This document shows, piece by piece, positions 7,197-16,998 of a DNA stretch of 29,797 bases. Below the pieces are notes generated by a model. That model saw only the letters and a list, made by a program, of their open reading frames with translations, was not told the DNA's origin and made no database searches. The translations under genes and the position numbers were made by a program. The stretch comes from Actinoallomurus sp048498315 (GTDB lineage Bacteria > Actinomycetota > Actinomycetes > Streptosporangiales > Streptosporangiaceae): the NCBI GenBank assembly GCA_048498315.1, contig JBEHYF010000063.1, forward strand, positions 1 to 29,797. The letters run 5' to 3'. Position 1 is the first letter of the stretch. The number at the start of each line of letters is the position of its first letter.

Positions 7197-8048
7197 TCAG
7201 GGCGCGGCGGCCGGGCCGTCCGGGACGGGGGCGGTGACGAAGTCGATCAGCTCCTCGACCCGGCCGAGCAGTGCGGGCTCCAGGTCGGTGTAGGTGTGGA
7301 CGCGGCCGAGGATCGCCTGCCAGATCTCGCCGGGCTCGCCCTTCCAGCCGAGGGCGGCGATCACGCCCTCTTTCCAGGGGACGCCGCGCGGCACCTCCGG
7401 CCAGGCGCGGATCCCCAGCACGGACGGTTTCACCGCCGCCCAGATGTCGACGAACGGATGCCCGGTCACGAGGACGTACGGGGAGGAGACCCGCTCGGCG
7501 ATCAGGCTTTCCTTCGACCCGGCCACGAGGTGGTCGACGAGCACGCCGAGACGGCGGCCCGGGCCCGGGCCGAACTCCTCGGCGATCTCGGGCAGCCGGT
7601 CGACGCCTTCCAGGTACTCGACCACGACGCCCTCGACCCGCAGGTCGTGCCCCCAGATCTTCTCCACCAGTTCGGCGTCGTGCCGTCCCTCGACGTAGAT
7701 GCGGCTCTTCCGAGCCAGGCGGGCGCGCAGGTTCGGCACCGCGATCGACCCGGACGCCGACCGCGCCGCCGGCCGTGCCGCGCCCGAACCCCGCACCGGC
7801 CGGACCAGCGTGACCGGCTTGCCGTCGATCAGGAATCCGGCCTTGGCCAGCGGGAACACGCGACGCCTGCCGAAGCGGTCCTCCAGCGTCACCGCGTCCT
7901 TCGCGCAGGCCACGACCGCACCGCAAAAGCCGCTGGACGGGTCCTCGGCGACCAGTCCGGGCTCGGCCGCGACCTCGGGGATCTTCCCCTTGCGCGGGCG
8001 CCGCCAGTCACCGGCCAGAACGTCGCGTCCGTAATCTTTGCTGCGCAC
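7197..8048 (-). CDS. DUF3097 family protein with Toprim-like motifs
   Basis: The 283-residue product matches the actinobacterial DUF3097 family. Its N-terminus has D-Y-G-R-D-V-L-A-G-D-W-R-R-P-R, followed by G-L-V-A-E-D-P-S-S-G-F-C-G-A-V. Its centre carries I-Y-V-E-G-R-H-D-A-E-L, then V-E-Y-L-E-G-V-D-R-L and G-V-L-V-D-H-L-V-A-G-S-K-E. This looks like a Toprim-type acidic site (Glu early, Asp later), known from primases, topoisomerases and OLD-type nucleases; that reading is inference. Cellular role is unknown. I chose the GTG at 8048, just before R-S-K-D-Y-G, because family members begin there; the frame stays open further upstream without family similarity. Its neighbours do not reveal a pathway. 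Confidence 0.82.
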   Translation of the reverse strand: MRSKDYGRDVLAGDWRRPRKGKIPEVAAEPGLVAEDPSSGFCGAVVACAKDAVTLEDRFGRRRVFPLAKAGFLIDGKPVTLVRPVRGSGAARPAARSASGSIAVPNLRARLARKSRIYVEGRHDAELVEKIWGHDLRVEGVVVEYLEGVDRLPEIAEEFGPGPGRRLGVLVDHLVAGSKESLIAERVSSPYVLVTGHPFVDIWAAVKPSVLGIRAWPEVPRGVPWKEGVIAALGWKGEPGEIWQAILGRVHTYTDLEPALLGRVEELIDFVTAPVPDGPAAAP

Positions 8049-8334
8049 GGGTCCGCACCGTACCGGCGTATTCGCCGCGATCCGCCTCCGACACTCCGTC
8101 GCCCGCCGACCGAGGACGAGCGGCCGCGCCTCGCGCGTCCGGCCAATGGACGCGCGATCGGCCGGCCTTCTCCCCGGCGAGCACGCCCTCGCCTGCACGA
8201 GCGCGGGCGCCGGGCGCGTCCGCGCGCCGCCCGTCCGCCACTGGGCCCGCCGCCACGGGCACCGCCGCGCGCCGGATGCCGGTGCCGGGAGCCGCCCGGC
8301 GCGAGGCGGGCCGAAGGGCGGTCGCGACCGGCGA

Positions 8335-9141
8335 TCAGCCGCGTCCGGGGCCGCCCAGCGCCTCGTACGCCCGCTGGACGGCGTCGCCGAGCAGCCCGGC
8401 GGGGTAGGGCCAGCCGGGTTCGGCGAGGGCCGCCTCGACGCCCAGACCCGCCGCGTACGCCTCCCGGGCCCGCCGGGCGACCAGCGTGATCTCCTCCAGT
8501 TGGCGGGCCGCGAAGGCGCGGTCGACCGGCGGGCCATGGCCGGGCACCAACACACCCTCCCCGTCCCCCGCGTCGATCAGGGCGGCCAGCGTGGCCGGCC
8601 ATTCCAGCGGGAACGCGTCGGCGCCGTAGGACGGCGGTCCGGACGACTCGACCAGGTCGCCGGTGAACGTGCAGCCGGCGCCGGGCACCCGCACCACCAG
8701 GTCGCCATCGGTGTGCCCGCGCCCGAAGTACCGCAGCTCCACCTGCCGGTCGCCGAGGTCCAGGACGGCGCGGTCGGTCACGAGGCGGTCGGGCGGCAGC
8801 AGGCGGTCGTCGCGCACGGCCCGCGCCCACTCGGGGAACTCGCGGGCGAGCATCGCCCGTGCCGTGCCGGCGAGGTAGCCGGGCAGGGACGCGTGGCCCC
8901 ACCGCGGACCGGCGAAGGCGGCGTTGCCGAAGCAGTGGTCGAAGTGCCCGTGGGTGTTCACGATCACGGGTCGACCGACGCCGAGCTCGCGAAGATCGTC
9001 ACGCAAGCGCGCGCCCTGTGCCACACTCGCGCGCGTGTCGACGACGACGGCGCCGACGGCGCCCAGAATCACGCCGACGGTCACGTCGAACTCGGAATAA
9101 CGGCGCTGGAAACAGCGTTGTGCGATTTCGTGCCATGTCAT
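8335..9141 (-). CDS. MBL-fold metallo-hydrolase
   Basis: The 268-residue protein has the metallo-beta-lactamase fold ligands. T-H-G-H-F-D-H places His64, His66, Asp68 and His69, followed by G-R-G-H-T-D-G-D, F-T-G-D-L-V-E and V-P-G-H-G-P. These should bind two zinc ions in a hydrolase active site. The subtype looks like generic MBL hydrolases of the glyoxalase II/lactonase type; substrate unknown. No signal peptide is seen. I chose the ATG at 9141, where M-T-W-H-E-I begins; the frame is open further upstream, but that extension would cross the CIRCE element and the hrcA promoter. It is divergent from hrcA. Confidence 0.85.
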   Translation of the reverse strand: MTWHEIAQRCFQRRYSEFDVTVGVILGAVGAVVVDTRASVAQGARLRDDLRELGVGRPVIVNTHGHFDHCFGNAAFAGPRWGHASLPGYLAGTARAMLAREFPEWARAVRDDRLLPPDRLVTDRAVLDLGDRQVELRYFGRGHTDGDLVVRVPGAGCTFTGDLVESSGPPSYGADAFPLEWPATLAALIDAGDGEGVLVPGHGPPVDRAFAARQLEEITLVARRAREAYAAGLGVEAALAEPGWPYPAGLLGDAVQRAYEALGGPGRG

Positions 9142-9217
9142 GTCAGCGACACTGGCACGTCCCCGTCCGGATCGCCGTTCGTCGCCGCCTCCTCGTCTGA
9201 GCTGCCGGGCCGTACAC

Positions 9218-9244
9218 TTGGCACTCAGAGGAGAAGAGTGCCAG
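9218..9244 (+). promoter_or_regulatory. CIRCE operator (HrcA binding site)
   Basis: TTGGCACTC at 9218-9226, a 9-nt spacer, then GAGTGCCAG at 9236-9244 reproduces the CIRCE consensus (TTAGCACTC-N9-GAGTGCTAA). Eight of nine positions are symmetric. It lies 33 nt before the hrcA GTG, so HrcA should repress its own gene and dnaJ, released on heat shock. Confidence 0.93.
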
Positions 9245-9277
9245 ATTGGTGCGCCTGTGGTCACGGGAGGTGAGTGC

Positions 9278-10291
9278 GTGCTCGACGACCGGAAGCTGTC
9301 CGTACTGCGGGCCATCGTCGAGGATTACGTGTCCACCAACGAACCGGTGGGGTCCAAGGCGCTGGTCGACCGGCACAACCTCGGTGTCTCGCCGGCCACG
9401 ATCCGCAACGACATGGCCGTGCTGGAGGAACAGGGCTACATCGCGCAGCCGCACACGAGCGCAGGGCGGGTGCCGACCGACAAGGGGTACCGGCTGTTCG
9501 TCGACCGGCTCTCGACGATCAAGCCGCTGTCGTCGGCTGAGCGCCGCGCCATCGAGACGTTCCTGGCCAACACCTACGATCTCGACGACGTGGTGAGCCG
9601 CACGGTCCGGCTGCTGGCCCAGCTGACCCGCCAGGTCGCCGTGGTGCAGTACCCGTCGCTGACGCGGTCGGCGGTGCGCCACGTCGAACTGGTGCCGATC
9701 AGCACGGAGCGGCTGCTCCTCGTCGTGATCACCAACACCGGCCGGGTCGAGCAACGCGCGATCGAGACGCACGAAGACGTCTCGGACGACGCCATCGCGC
9801 ACCTGCGGGCCCTGCTGAACACCCGCCTCGACGGTTGCTGGCTGACCGACGTCCCCGATGCGGTCGCCGACCTTCCCGAGCACGTGCCGCCGGACGAGCG
9901 GGCGCTGACCGCGACCGTGCTGTCGGTTCTCCTCGAAAGCCTCGTCGAGAAGCATGATGAGAAGATAATCATCGGCGGCGCGGCGAACCTCGCCCGCGCC
10001 GGCCTTTCCCAGAGCCTCCGCGACGTGCTGGAGGCTCTGGAAGAACAGGTCGTCCTGATGCGGCTGCTCGGTGAGGCGGGAGACCCCTCCATGCTCACCG
10101 TGCGGATCGGCACCGAGAACCCGCATGAGAGCCTGCGCTCGACGTCGGTGGTCGCGGCCGGATACGGCGTCGGCGACCGGGCGGTGGCGCGGCTCGGTGT
10201 GCTCGGGCCGACGCGGATGGACTACCCCGGGACGATGGGAGCGGTACGCGCAGTGGCACGTTACGTCGGTCAGATACTGGCGGGGTCGTAA
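9278..10291 (+). CDS. hrcA: Heat-inducible transcription repressor HrcA
   Basis: HrcA represses class I heat-shock genes by binding CIRCE and depends on GroEL chaperoning for activity. The 337-residue product starts with a winged-helix domain (about residues 1-76): K-L-S-V-L-R-A-I-V-E-D-Y, V-G-S-K-A-L-V, V-S-P-A-T-I-R-N-D-M-A-V-L-E and G-R-V-P-T-D-K-G-Y-R. A GAF-like dimerisation region follows. The start is the GTG at 9278, 7 nt after GGGAGG (9265-9270). The frame is open further upstream, but an upstream start would place CIRCE inside the gene. The TAA is directly followed by the dnaJ GTG, so the two genes are translationally coupled and both should be under CIRCE control. Confidence 0.96.
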   Translation: MLDDRKLSVLRAIVEDYVSTNEPVGSKALVDRHNLGVSPATIRNDMAVLEEQGYIAQPHTSAGRVPTDKGYRLFVDRLSTIKPLSSAERRAIETFLANTYDLDDVVSRTVRLLAQLTRQVAVVQYPSLTRSAVRHVELVPISTERLLLVVITNTGRVEQRAIETHEDVSDDAIAHLRALLNTRLDGCWLTDVPDAVADLPEHVPPDERALTATVLSVLLESLVEKHDEKIIIGGAANLARAGLSQSLRDVLEALEEQVVLMRLLGEAGDPSMLTVRIGTENPHESLRSTSVVAAGYGVGDRAVARLGVLGPTRMDYPGTMGAVRAVARYVGQILAGS

Positions 10292-11422
10292 GTGGCGAAC
10301 GACTACTACGCGATCCTCGGGGTGCGCCGCGACGCGAGCGCCGACGAGATCAAGAAGGCCTATCGCCGGCTCGCCCGCGAGTTGCACCCCGATGTGAACC
10401 CCGATCCGGCCACGCAGGACCGGTTCAAGGAGATCACCCAGGCGTACGAGGTGCTCTCCGACCCGAAGAAACGCGAGATGTACGACCTGGGCGCCGACCC
10501 GTTCGCGCCCGGCGGCGGGGGCGGCGCCGGCGGCTTCGGGGCCGGGTTCCCGTTCAGCGACATCATGGACGCCTTCTTCGGGACCACGACGCAGCGCGGC
10601 CCGCGCAGCCGGGCACGCCGGGGCCGCAACGGCACCGTCCGGGTCGAGCTTGACCTGGCCGAGACCGCGTTCGGCACGACCCGCGAGCTGACCGTCGACA
10701 CGGCGGTGCTCTGCGGCAACTGCTCCGGCTCCGGTACGGCCCCGGGCACCCACCCCGAGACGTGCGACATGTGCCACGGCCGCGGCGAGGTGCAGCAGGT
10801 GACCCGCTCGTTCCTCGGCCAGGTGATGACCTCGCGCGCCTGCCCGCAGTGCGGCGGCTACGGCACCATGATCCGCAATCCGTGCCCCGAGTGCTCCGGC
10901 GACGGCCGCGTCCGCACCCGCCGCACGATCAAGGTCCGCATCCCGGCGGGCGTGGAGAACGGCACGCACATCCAGCTCGCCGGTGAGGGCGAGGTCGGCC
11001 CGGGCGGCGGCCCCGCCGGCGACCTGTTCCTGGAGATCGTCGAGCGCTCTCACCCGATCTTCGAGCGGCAGGGCGACGACCTGCACTGCACCGTGCAGGT
11101 GCCGATGACCGCCGCCGCGCTGGGCACCTCGCTGACCGTCGAGACCCTCGACGGGCCGGAGGACATCGACATCCGGCCCGGCACCCAGTCCGGCCAGGTG
11201 ATCCCCATGTACGGACGGGGCGTCAAGCATCTCAACGAGAGCGGCCGCGGCGACCTGATGATCCACGTGAACGTGGAGACGCCCACCAAGCTCGACGAGG
11301 AGCAGGAGGCGCTGCTGCGCAAGCTCGCGAGCCTGCGCGGCGAGGAGCGTCCGCCGGGTAAGTTCGCCCCGGGGCAGCAGGGCTTCTTCTCCCGGCTCCG
11401 CGACGCTTTCAACGGCCGCTGA
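10292..11422 (+). CDS. dnaJ: Chaperone DnaJ (hrcA-linked DnaJ2 type)
   Basis: DnaJ is the Hsp40 co-chaperone that stimulates DnaK ATPase activity and binds unfolded clients. The 376-residue product has the J-domain with HPD at residues 32-34, a Gly-rich linker (73-86), and four CxxCxGxG zinc motifs at Cys141/144, Cys158/161, Cys184/187 and Cys198/201. The C-terminal beta-sandwich substrate domains follow. All key residues are present. The GTG start directly abuts the hrcA stop with no spacer. Linkage to hrcA marks it as the DnaJ2 paralogue rather than the dnaK-operon copy; the latter is not in this window. Confidence 0.96.
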   Translation: MANDYYAILGVRRDASADEIKKAYRRLARELHPDVNPDPATQDRFKEITQAYEVLSDPKKREMYDLGADPFAPGGGGGAGGFGAGFPFSDIMDAFFGTTTQRGPRSRARRGRNGTVRVELDLAETAFGTTRELTVDTAVLCGNCSGSGTAPGTHPETCDMCHGRGEVQQVTRSFLGQVMTSRACPQCGGYGTMIRNPCPECSGDGRVRTRRTIKVRIPAGVENGTHIQLAGEGEVGPGGGPAGDLFLEIVERSHPIFERQGDDLHCTVQVPMTAAALGTSLTVETLDGPEDIDIRPGTQSGQVIPMYGRGVKHLNESGRGDLMIHVNVETPTKLDEEQEALLRKLASLRGEERPPGKFAPGQQGFFSRLRDAFNGR

Positions 11423-11480
11423 CCTGGCCTGTTCCGCCCCGGCCGGTGACCGCCGGCTCCGGCCTCCGCGGGCGTCGTCG

Positions 11481-11516
11481 ACGCCCACCCGGCTCGTTCA
11501 CGTCCCGGGTGGGCGT
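11481..11516 (+). terminator. 12-bp perfect hairpin after dnaJ
   Basis: ACGCCCACCCGG (11481-11492) pairs perfectly with CCGGGTGGGCGT (11505-11516) across a 12-nt loop, about 60 nt after dnaJ. It is the likely terminator of hrcA-dnaJ. Its right arm can instead pair with a downstream copy of the left arm (11518-11525), so two exclusive hairpins are possible. Confidence 0.6.
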
Positions 11517-11541
11517 ACCACCCGGCTCGTTCACGTCCCGG
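11485..11541 (+). repeat. 24-bp direct repeat, period 33, flanking its own complement
   Basis: The same 24 bases, beginning CCACCCGGCTCG and ending ACGTCCCGG, occur at 11485-11508 and 11518-11541. The segment CCGGGTGG at 11505-11512 is complementary to the first 8 bases of either copy. This yields alternative stems of 12 bp (upstream) and 8 bp with the 5-nt loop GCGTA (downstream). Confidence 0.8.
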
Positions 11542-11698
11542 TTCCCTGATCGGCCGCCGTGACGGTGCGCTGCGGCCCGCGCGCCCATCGGCGGCGCGGA
11601 ACGGGCGAGCGGACACCGGATGGCACCGGTCGCCGCGGGTTGCGCGGCCGAGTCGCGCGGCGGGAGCCGGAGCCGGGGCCGCCCCCGCGTGCCCGGCC

Positions 11699-11710
11699 TA
11701 CGATCGGGGC
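11699..11710 (+). promoter_or_regulatory. Leaderless-type -10 element before rsmE
   Basis: TACGAT at 11699-11704 matches TANNNT and ends 6 nt before the ATG at 11711. No Shine-Dalgarno is present, which suggests a leaderless rsmE transcript independent of hrcA-dnaJ. Confidence 0.5.
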
Positions 11711-12442
11711 ATGAGCCCGCCCATGTTCGTCGCCGAGCGCGCCCGCCTGGAGTCCGACGTGATCCTGCTCGACGGTCCGGAGGGCCGCCATGCCGCGGCG
11801 GTGCGCCGGCTCCGGCCCGGCGAACGGGTCGACCTGACCGACGGCGCCGGGCTGGTCGCCGAGTGCGTGGTCGCCTCTGCCGGGCGCGACTCGCTCGAGC
11901 TGACGGCCGGGTCCCGCCGGTACGAGCCCCCGCCCGCGCCCCGTCTGGTCGTCGTCCAGGCGTTGCCCAAGGGCGACCGGGGCGAGCTGGCGGTCGAGAC
12001 GATGACCGAGGTCGGCGTTGACGTGATCGTGCCCTGGCAGGCCGCGCGCTGCGTCACCCAGTGGCGGGGCGACCGGCGCGCCAAGGCGGTCGGGAAGTGG
12101 CGCGTGACGGCGCGCGAGGCGGCCAAGCAGAGTCGCCGGGCGTGGGTGCCCGAGGTGACCGCCCCCGCGACGACCGCGGCGGCGGCCGAACGGGTCGCGG
12201 GCGCGGCACTGGCGGTGATCCTGCACGAGGCCGCCGTCCGCCCGCTGAGCGCCCTCGGCGTGCCCCGCGCGGGCGAGATCGTCATGGTGGTCGGCCCCGA
12301 AGGGGGCCTGACCGACGAGGAGATCGCCGTGTTCGAGGCCGCGGGCGGCGTGCCGGCGTTGCTGGGCCCCACCGTGCTGCGCACGTCGACCGCCGGAGTC
12401 GCGGCGGCAGCCGTCCTGCTGAGTCGCAGCGGCCGCTGGTAG
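11711..12442 (+). CDS. rsmE: 16S rRNA m3U1498 methyltransferase RsmE
   Basis: RsmE methylates N3 of U1498 in helix 44 of 16S rRNA with S-adenosylmethionine. The 243-residue product has the N-terminal PUA-like domain (H-A-A-A-V-R-R-L-R-P-G-E near residue 30) and a C-terminal SPOUT knot. The SPOUT motifs are V-V-G-P-E-G-G-L-T-D-E-E (about 194-204) and L-G-P-T-V-L-R-T-S-T-A (218-228), with Q-A-L-P-K-G-D-R at 83-90. In most relatives the last motif reads R-T-E-T-A; here Ser replaces Glu. Length is normal. It is next to dnaJ in most actinobacteria but appears to have its own leaderless start here. Confidence 0.94.
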   Translation: MSPPMFVAERARLESDVILLDGPEGRHAAAVRRLRPGERVDLTDGAGLVAECVVASAGRDSLELTAGSRRYEPPPAPRLVVVQALPKGDRGELAVETMTEVGVDVIVPWQAARCVTQWRGDRRAKAVGKWRVTAREAAKQSRRAWVPEVTAPATTAAAAERVAGAALAVILHEAAVRPLSALGVPRAGEIVMVVGPEGGLTDEEIAVFEAAGGVPALLGPTVLRTSTAGVAAAAVLLSRSGRW

Positions 12443-12778
12443 CGCGTACCGCCCGCGACTCGGCGGGTGCGAGCCGCACCGCCCGTCGAGACGGAAGGAG
12501 CCGCCCGCCGCACGCGGTGACGGACCGAGCCACCCCCGTCGTTCCGGGCGGCCACGGACGGAGCCGTCCGTAGCGCGGGGCCGCATGGCCGAGCGGCGGA
12601 GCGACGAGTCAGGGCGGGTGATGTCGACTCAGCCCCACCCCCGCTGGCACCGGGTCGCACGCCACGGCCGCCCATCGGCCGGCCACCTGCCCACGGCCGC
12701 TGCGCAGACAGCCCGGGTACCGTTGCGGCGGCGTCAGAGCGGGTACGTGAGAGTGGCTTCAGAGCGGCGGCCGGGACG
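12443..12778. other. Gene-free region between rsmE and the sigma-factor partner gene
   Basis: Convergent 336-bp gap. Frames are open here because of base composition, but no translation looks like a protein family. At 12583-12622 a GAGCGGCGGAGCGACGAG stretch resembles the GAGCG-rich elements near lepA and recO. No clear terminator stem was found. Confidence 0.4.
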
Positions 12779-13426
12779 TCACGGGGACGACTGGGCCGAC
12801 GGCTGGACGCCGCCATCGCCGCCGTTGGACGCCGGATCGGTCGCCGGCGGCTGCGGAGGCTGCGAGGTCGTCGGCGGCGTGGCCACCTCGGTCGGCGACG
12901 TCCGCGTGGTCGGCTCGAGGCTGCACGCCCGATGCGGTGTCGGGGTGGCCGAGGCCGCCGGGCCGGTGTTGGACCGGCCGGTCGGCCGCTCGCTGGGCGG
13001 GCACCTGTGCCCGGTCATGTCGTGCGAGCCCGGTGTCGCGGACGAGGTCGCGATCGGATGGGGCGGCGCCTCCGGCCCTGTACGGCCCGATCCGGGCGGG
13101 ATCTCCGTTCCGCCCGTGTATCGGCCGTCGATGCTCGTCGAGCCGCCGTCGTGCCGGGCGTCGGAGTTGAAGTGGCCGGTCTGCACGAACGTCTTCAGCG
13201 CCGGGGCCGCCGACACGGTGACGACCGTGATGCACACCGCTGCGGCGACCGCCATGAGCGGCCGGATCCATGGGGCGGTGAGCCATGCCATGAACCGCCG
13301 GTCGGCCCGCTCGGCGATCTTGGTTCGGATCTGCTCGAGACCCTCGGGAGAGGGCGTGACCGTTTCCGCTTCCGCGTGCAAGACACGGCGCAGGCGCTCG
13401 CCGTACTCGTCGAAGGGTTCGGTCAT
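12779..13426 (-). CDS. Single-pass membrane protein, putative anti-sigma partner
   Basis: The 215-residue product has a charged cytoplasmic N-terminus (1 to about 50), one hydrophobic segment (about 53-75, rich in A, V and M) and a long Ser/Thr/Pro-rich, disordered outer region to the end. It starts one base overlapping the stop of the upstream SigE-family sigma gene, so the two are co-translated. That arrangement is typical for anti-sigma factors. However, the zinc-anti-sigma motif HxxxCxxC is absent, so the role rests on context and topology only. The outer part may sense or touch the cell wall. No enzymatic domain is visible. Confidence 0.6.
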   Translation of the reverse strand: MTEPFDEYGERLRRVLHAEAETVTPSPEGLEQIRTKIAERADRRFMAWLTAPWIRPLMAVAAAVCITVVTVSAAPALKTFVQTGHFNSDARHDGGSTSIDGRYTGGTEIPPGSGRTGPEAPPHPIATSSATPGSHDMTGHRCPPSERPTGRSNTGPAASATPTPHRACSLEPTTRTSPTEVATPPTTSQPPQPPATDPASNGGDGGVQPSAQSSP

Positions 13427-14010
13427 CAGAGCTGCTCCAGAACGCTGCGAAGCGCGGCCATCCCGCGCGCGGTATGGCTCTTGACGGCCCCCCGGCTGAT
13501 GCCCATGCTGTGGGCGATCTCCGCCTCGGACAAATCACCGTAGTACCGCAGCACAAGCGCCTCGCGCTGCCGCGTGGGCAGCCCGCTGAGCGCCTTCACG
13601 ACCGCGGAGCGCTCCAGCTCCGTGATCGCCCCGTTCTCGGCGCTCGGTGCGTCGGGAAGCCCCTTGGGGGCGTACTTCTCGACGACGGCACGGTGCCGCA
13701 GAACCGATCGTGACCGGTTGACCACCGACTGCCGGAGGTAGGACAGCGCCTTGTCCGGGTCGCGCAGCCGCCGCCAGGCCCCGTGCATGGCGACGAACGC
13801 GTCCTGGACCACTTCTTCCGCCGTCGCGACATCGCGCACGAGAAGGGCGGCGAGGCGTACGAGCGACCGGTAGTGCGCGCTGTAAAGCGCGGTCACCGCC
13901 TGATCCGCATCCCACGCGACGGCCACCGCGCCCGTCGTTCCTCTGGCCACGAGGGTCTCGGTCACATCAGTGGGACGCGCGCCCTCACCGTCAGGTTTAC
14001 GAAAGGGCAT
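13426..14010 (-). CDS. SigE-family RNA polymerase sigma factor (ECF type)
   Basis: This 194-residue protein has the two ECF sigma domains. Region 2 spans about residues 40-107 (L-Y-S-A-H-Y-R-S-L-V-R-L-A, E-V-V-Q-D-A-F-V-A-M-H, Y-L-R-Q-S-V-V-N-R-S-R). Region 4 spans about 132-190 (L-P-T-R-Q-R-E-A-L-V-L-R-Y-Y, then the helix-turn-helix S-E-A-E-I-A-H-S-M-G-I-S-R-G-A-V-K-S-H). This matches the SigE-fam group common in streptomycetes, which redirects RNA polymerase to stress promoters. The ATG at 14010 has GAGGA directly before it, closer than ideal; a GTG at 13965 is an alternative. The downstream membrane gene overlaps by one base. Confidence 0.9.
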   Translation of the reverse strand: MPFRKPDGEGARPTDVTETLVARGTTGAVAVAWDADQAVTALYSAHYRSLVRLAALLVRDVATAEEVVQDAFVAMHGAWRRLRDPDKALSYLRQSVVNRSRSVLRHRAVVEKYAPKGLPDAPSAENGAITELERSAVVKALSGLPTRQREALVLRYYGDLSEAEIAHSMGISRGAVKSHTARGMAALRSVLEQL

Positions 14011-14244
14011 TCCTCGTCTCGCCTTATCCGCCCGTCAGTGCCGTCGGCAAGTGCCGTCTTCATCGGACACTCGTCGTGAATCGGCAGGTTCGTGCGAACA
14101 CCGCCCGGCTTTGGACGCAGGGGCCGGATCCGTGGCTGGGGGGTCGCGTGGGAGTAACCATAACCAGAGCCGGGCGTCTCTGGGTGCCACTCCAGCCCCG
14201 TCGCCGTAACGATTCGCAGACCGACGGGCGTCGGACGGTCGCGA

Positions 14245-14272
14245 TAACATGCCCTGACGCACGGCGAAGGAG
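14245..14272 (+). promoter_or_regulatory. -10 element and Shine-Dalgarno for the HIT gene
   Basis: TAACAT (14245-14250) fits the TANNNT -10. AAGGAG (14267-14272) lies 9 nt before the ATG at 14282. The same hexamer TAACAT occurs before phoH. No clear -35 is seen. Confidence 0.45.
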
Positions 14273-14281
14273 AAACCCTCA

Positions 14282-14632
14282 ATGACGGAACGGGATTGTC
14301 TGTTCTGCAAGATCGTCGCGGGGGAGCTGCCGGCCGACGTGGTGCGGCAGACCGATCGCACCCTGGCCTTCCGCGACATCAACCCCCAGGCGCCCACGCA
14401 CGTGCTCGTCATCCCGAAAGACCACCATCCCAACGCCGCCGCGCTGGCGGCAGCCGACCCCGGCCTGCTCGCCGTGCTGCTGCGCGAGACGCGCGAGGTG
14501 GCCGCCGGCGATGGCATCGAAGAGGACGGCTACCGCGTCGTGTTCAACACCGGGAAGGGCGCCGGGCAGACGGTGTTCCACGTGCACGCGCACGTGCTTG
14601 GCGGGCGTGGCCTGGGCTGGCCGCCTGGGTGA
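14282..14632 (+). CDS. HIT (histidine triad) family protein, HINT-like
   Basis: The 116-residue product is a branch-I histidine-triad protein that probably hydrolyses purine nucleoside phosphoramidates or related nucleotidyl bonds. It has the N-terminal C-L-F-C-K-I-V (Cys6, Cys9, which with a downstream His often form a structural zinc site in actinobacterial members), H-V-L-V-I-P-K-D-H, and the active-site H-V-H-A-H-V (His100, His102, His104). Length is normal. It is followed by phoH on the same strand after 114 bp that include a possible separate phoH promoter. Confidence 0.93.
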   Translation: MTERDCLFCKIVAGELPADVVRQTDRTLAFRDINPQAPTHVLVIPKDHHPNAAALAAADPGLLAVLLRETREVAAGDGIEEDGYRVVFNTGKGAGQTVFHVHAHVLGGRGLGWPPG

Positions 14633-14673
14633 TCACGCCGATGAGTGATCGGAAAACGGGTGGTGCAGGCCGG

Positions 14674-14679
14674 TAACAT
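14674..14679 (+). promoter_or_regulatory. Candidate -10 element for phoH
   Basis: TAACAT at 14674-14679, the same hexamer as before the HIT gene. Transcription would start near 14686, favouring the phoH ATG at 14747 over upstream in-frame starts. A tandem 8-bp duplication (AAGGCCGC at 14728-14735 and 14736-14743) lies just before that ATG. Confidence 0.35.
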
Positions 14680-14746
14680 GGGTGATACGCAGCCGAAGAC
14701 CCGACGTGACCGGAAGGCAGGGGCGAAAAGGCCGCAAGGCCGCACT

Positions 14747-16885
<2,139 letters not shown>

Positions 16886-16998
16886 ATGAACGATCGGAGT
16901 GCCGCCCGGAGGCGCGCCGAGACCGACAGGGGGACCGGCCCTATGAGCGAGCCGAGGGGGCGCCCGGAGGCGGCCCGCAGGCCGAGCGGGGAGCATCG
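16886..16998 (+). repeat. GAGCG-rich element between phoH and ybeY
   Basis: This 113-bp spacer contains CGGAGTG and GAGCGAGC-type words and two copies of CGCCCGGAGGCG (near 16903 and 16960). It resembles the elements before lepA and at the end of recO. A TTG-started in-frame extension of YbeY could be read through it, but the peptide (Arg/Glu/Gly-rich) has no homology to YbeY. Confidence 0.4.

Noticed and set aside
9143..11488. A 781-codon minus-strand frame opposite hrcA and dnaJ
   Set aside because: Antisense shadow of two clear genes, with no recognisable domains.
12583..12640. GCATGGCCGAGCGGC looked like the D-arm of a Leu or Ser tRNA
   Set aside because: No acceptor-stem partner, anticodon arm or GGTTCGA-type T-arm follows at the right spacing.
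13962..14282. A 106-codon minus-strand frame upstream of the sigma gene
   Set aside because: Overlaps the sigma gene start, has no ribosome-binding site and no family similarity; the region is more likely its promoter.
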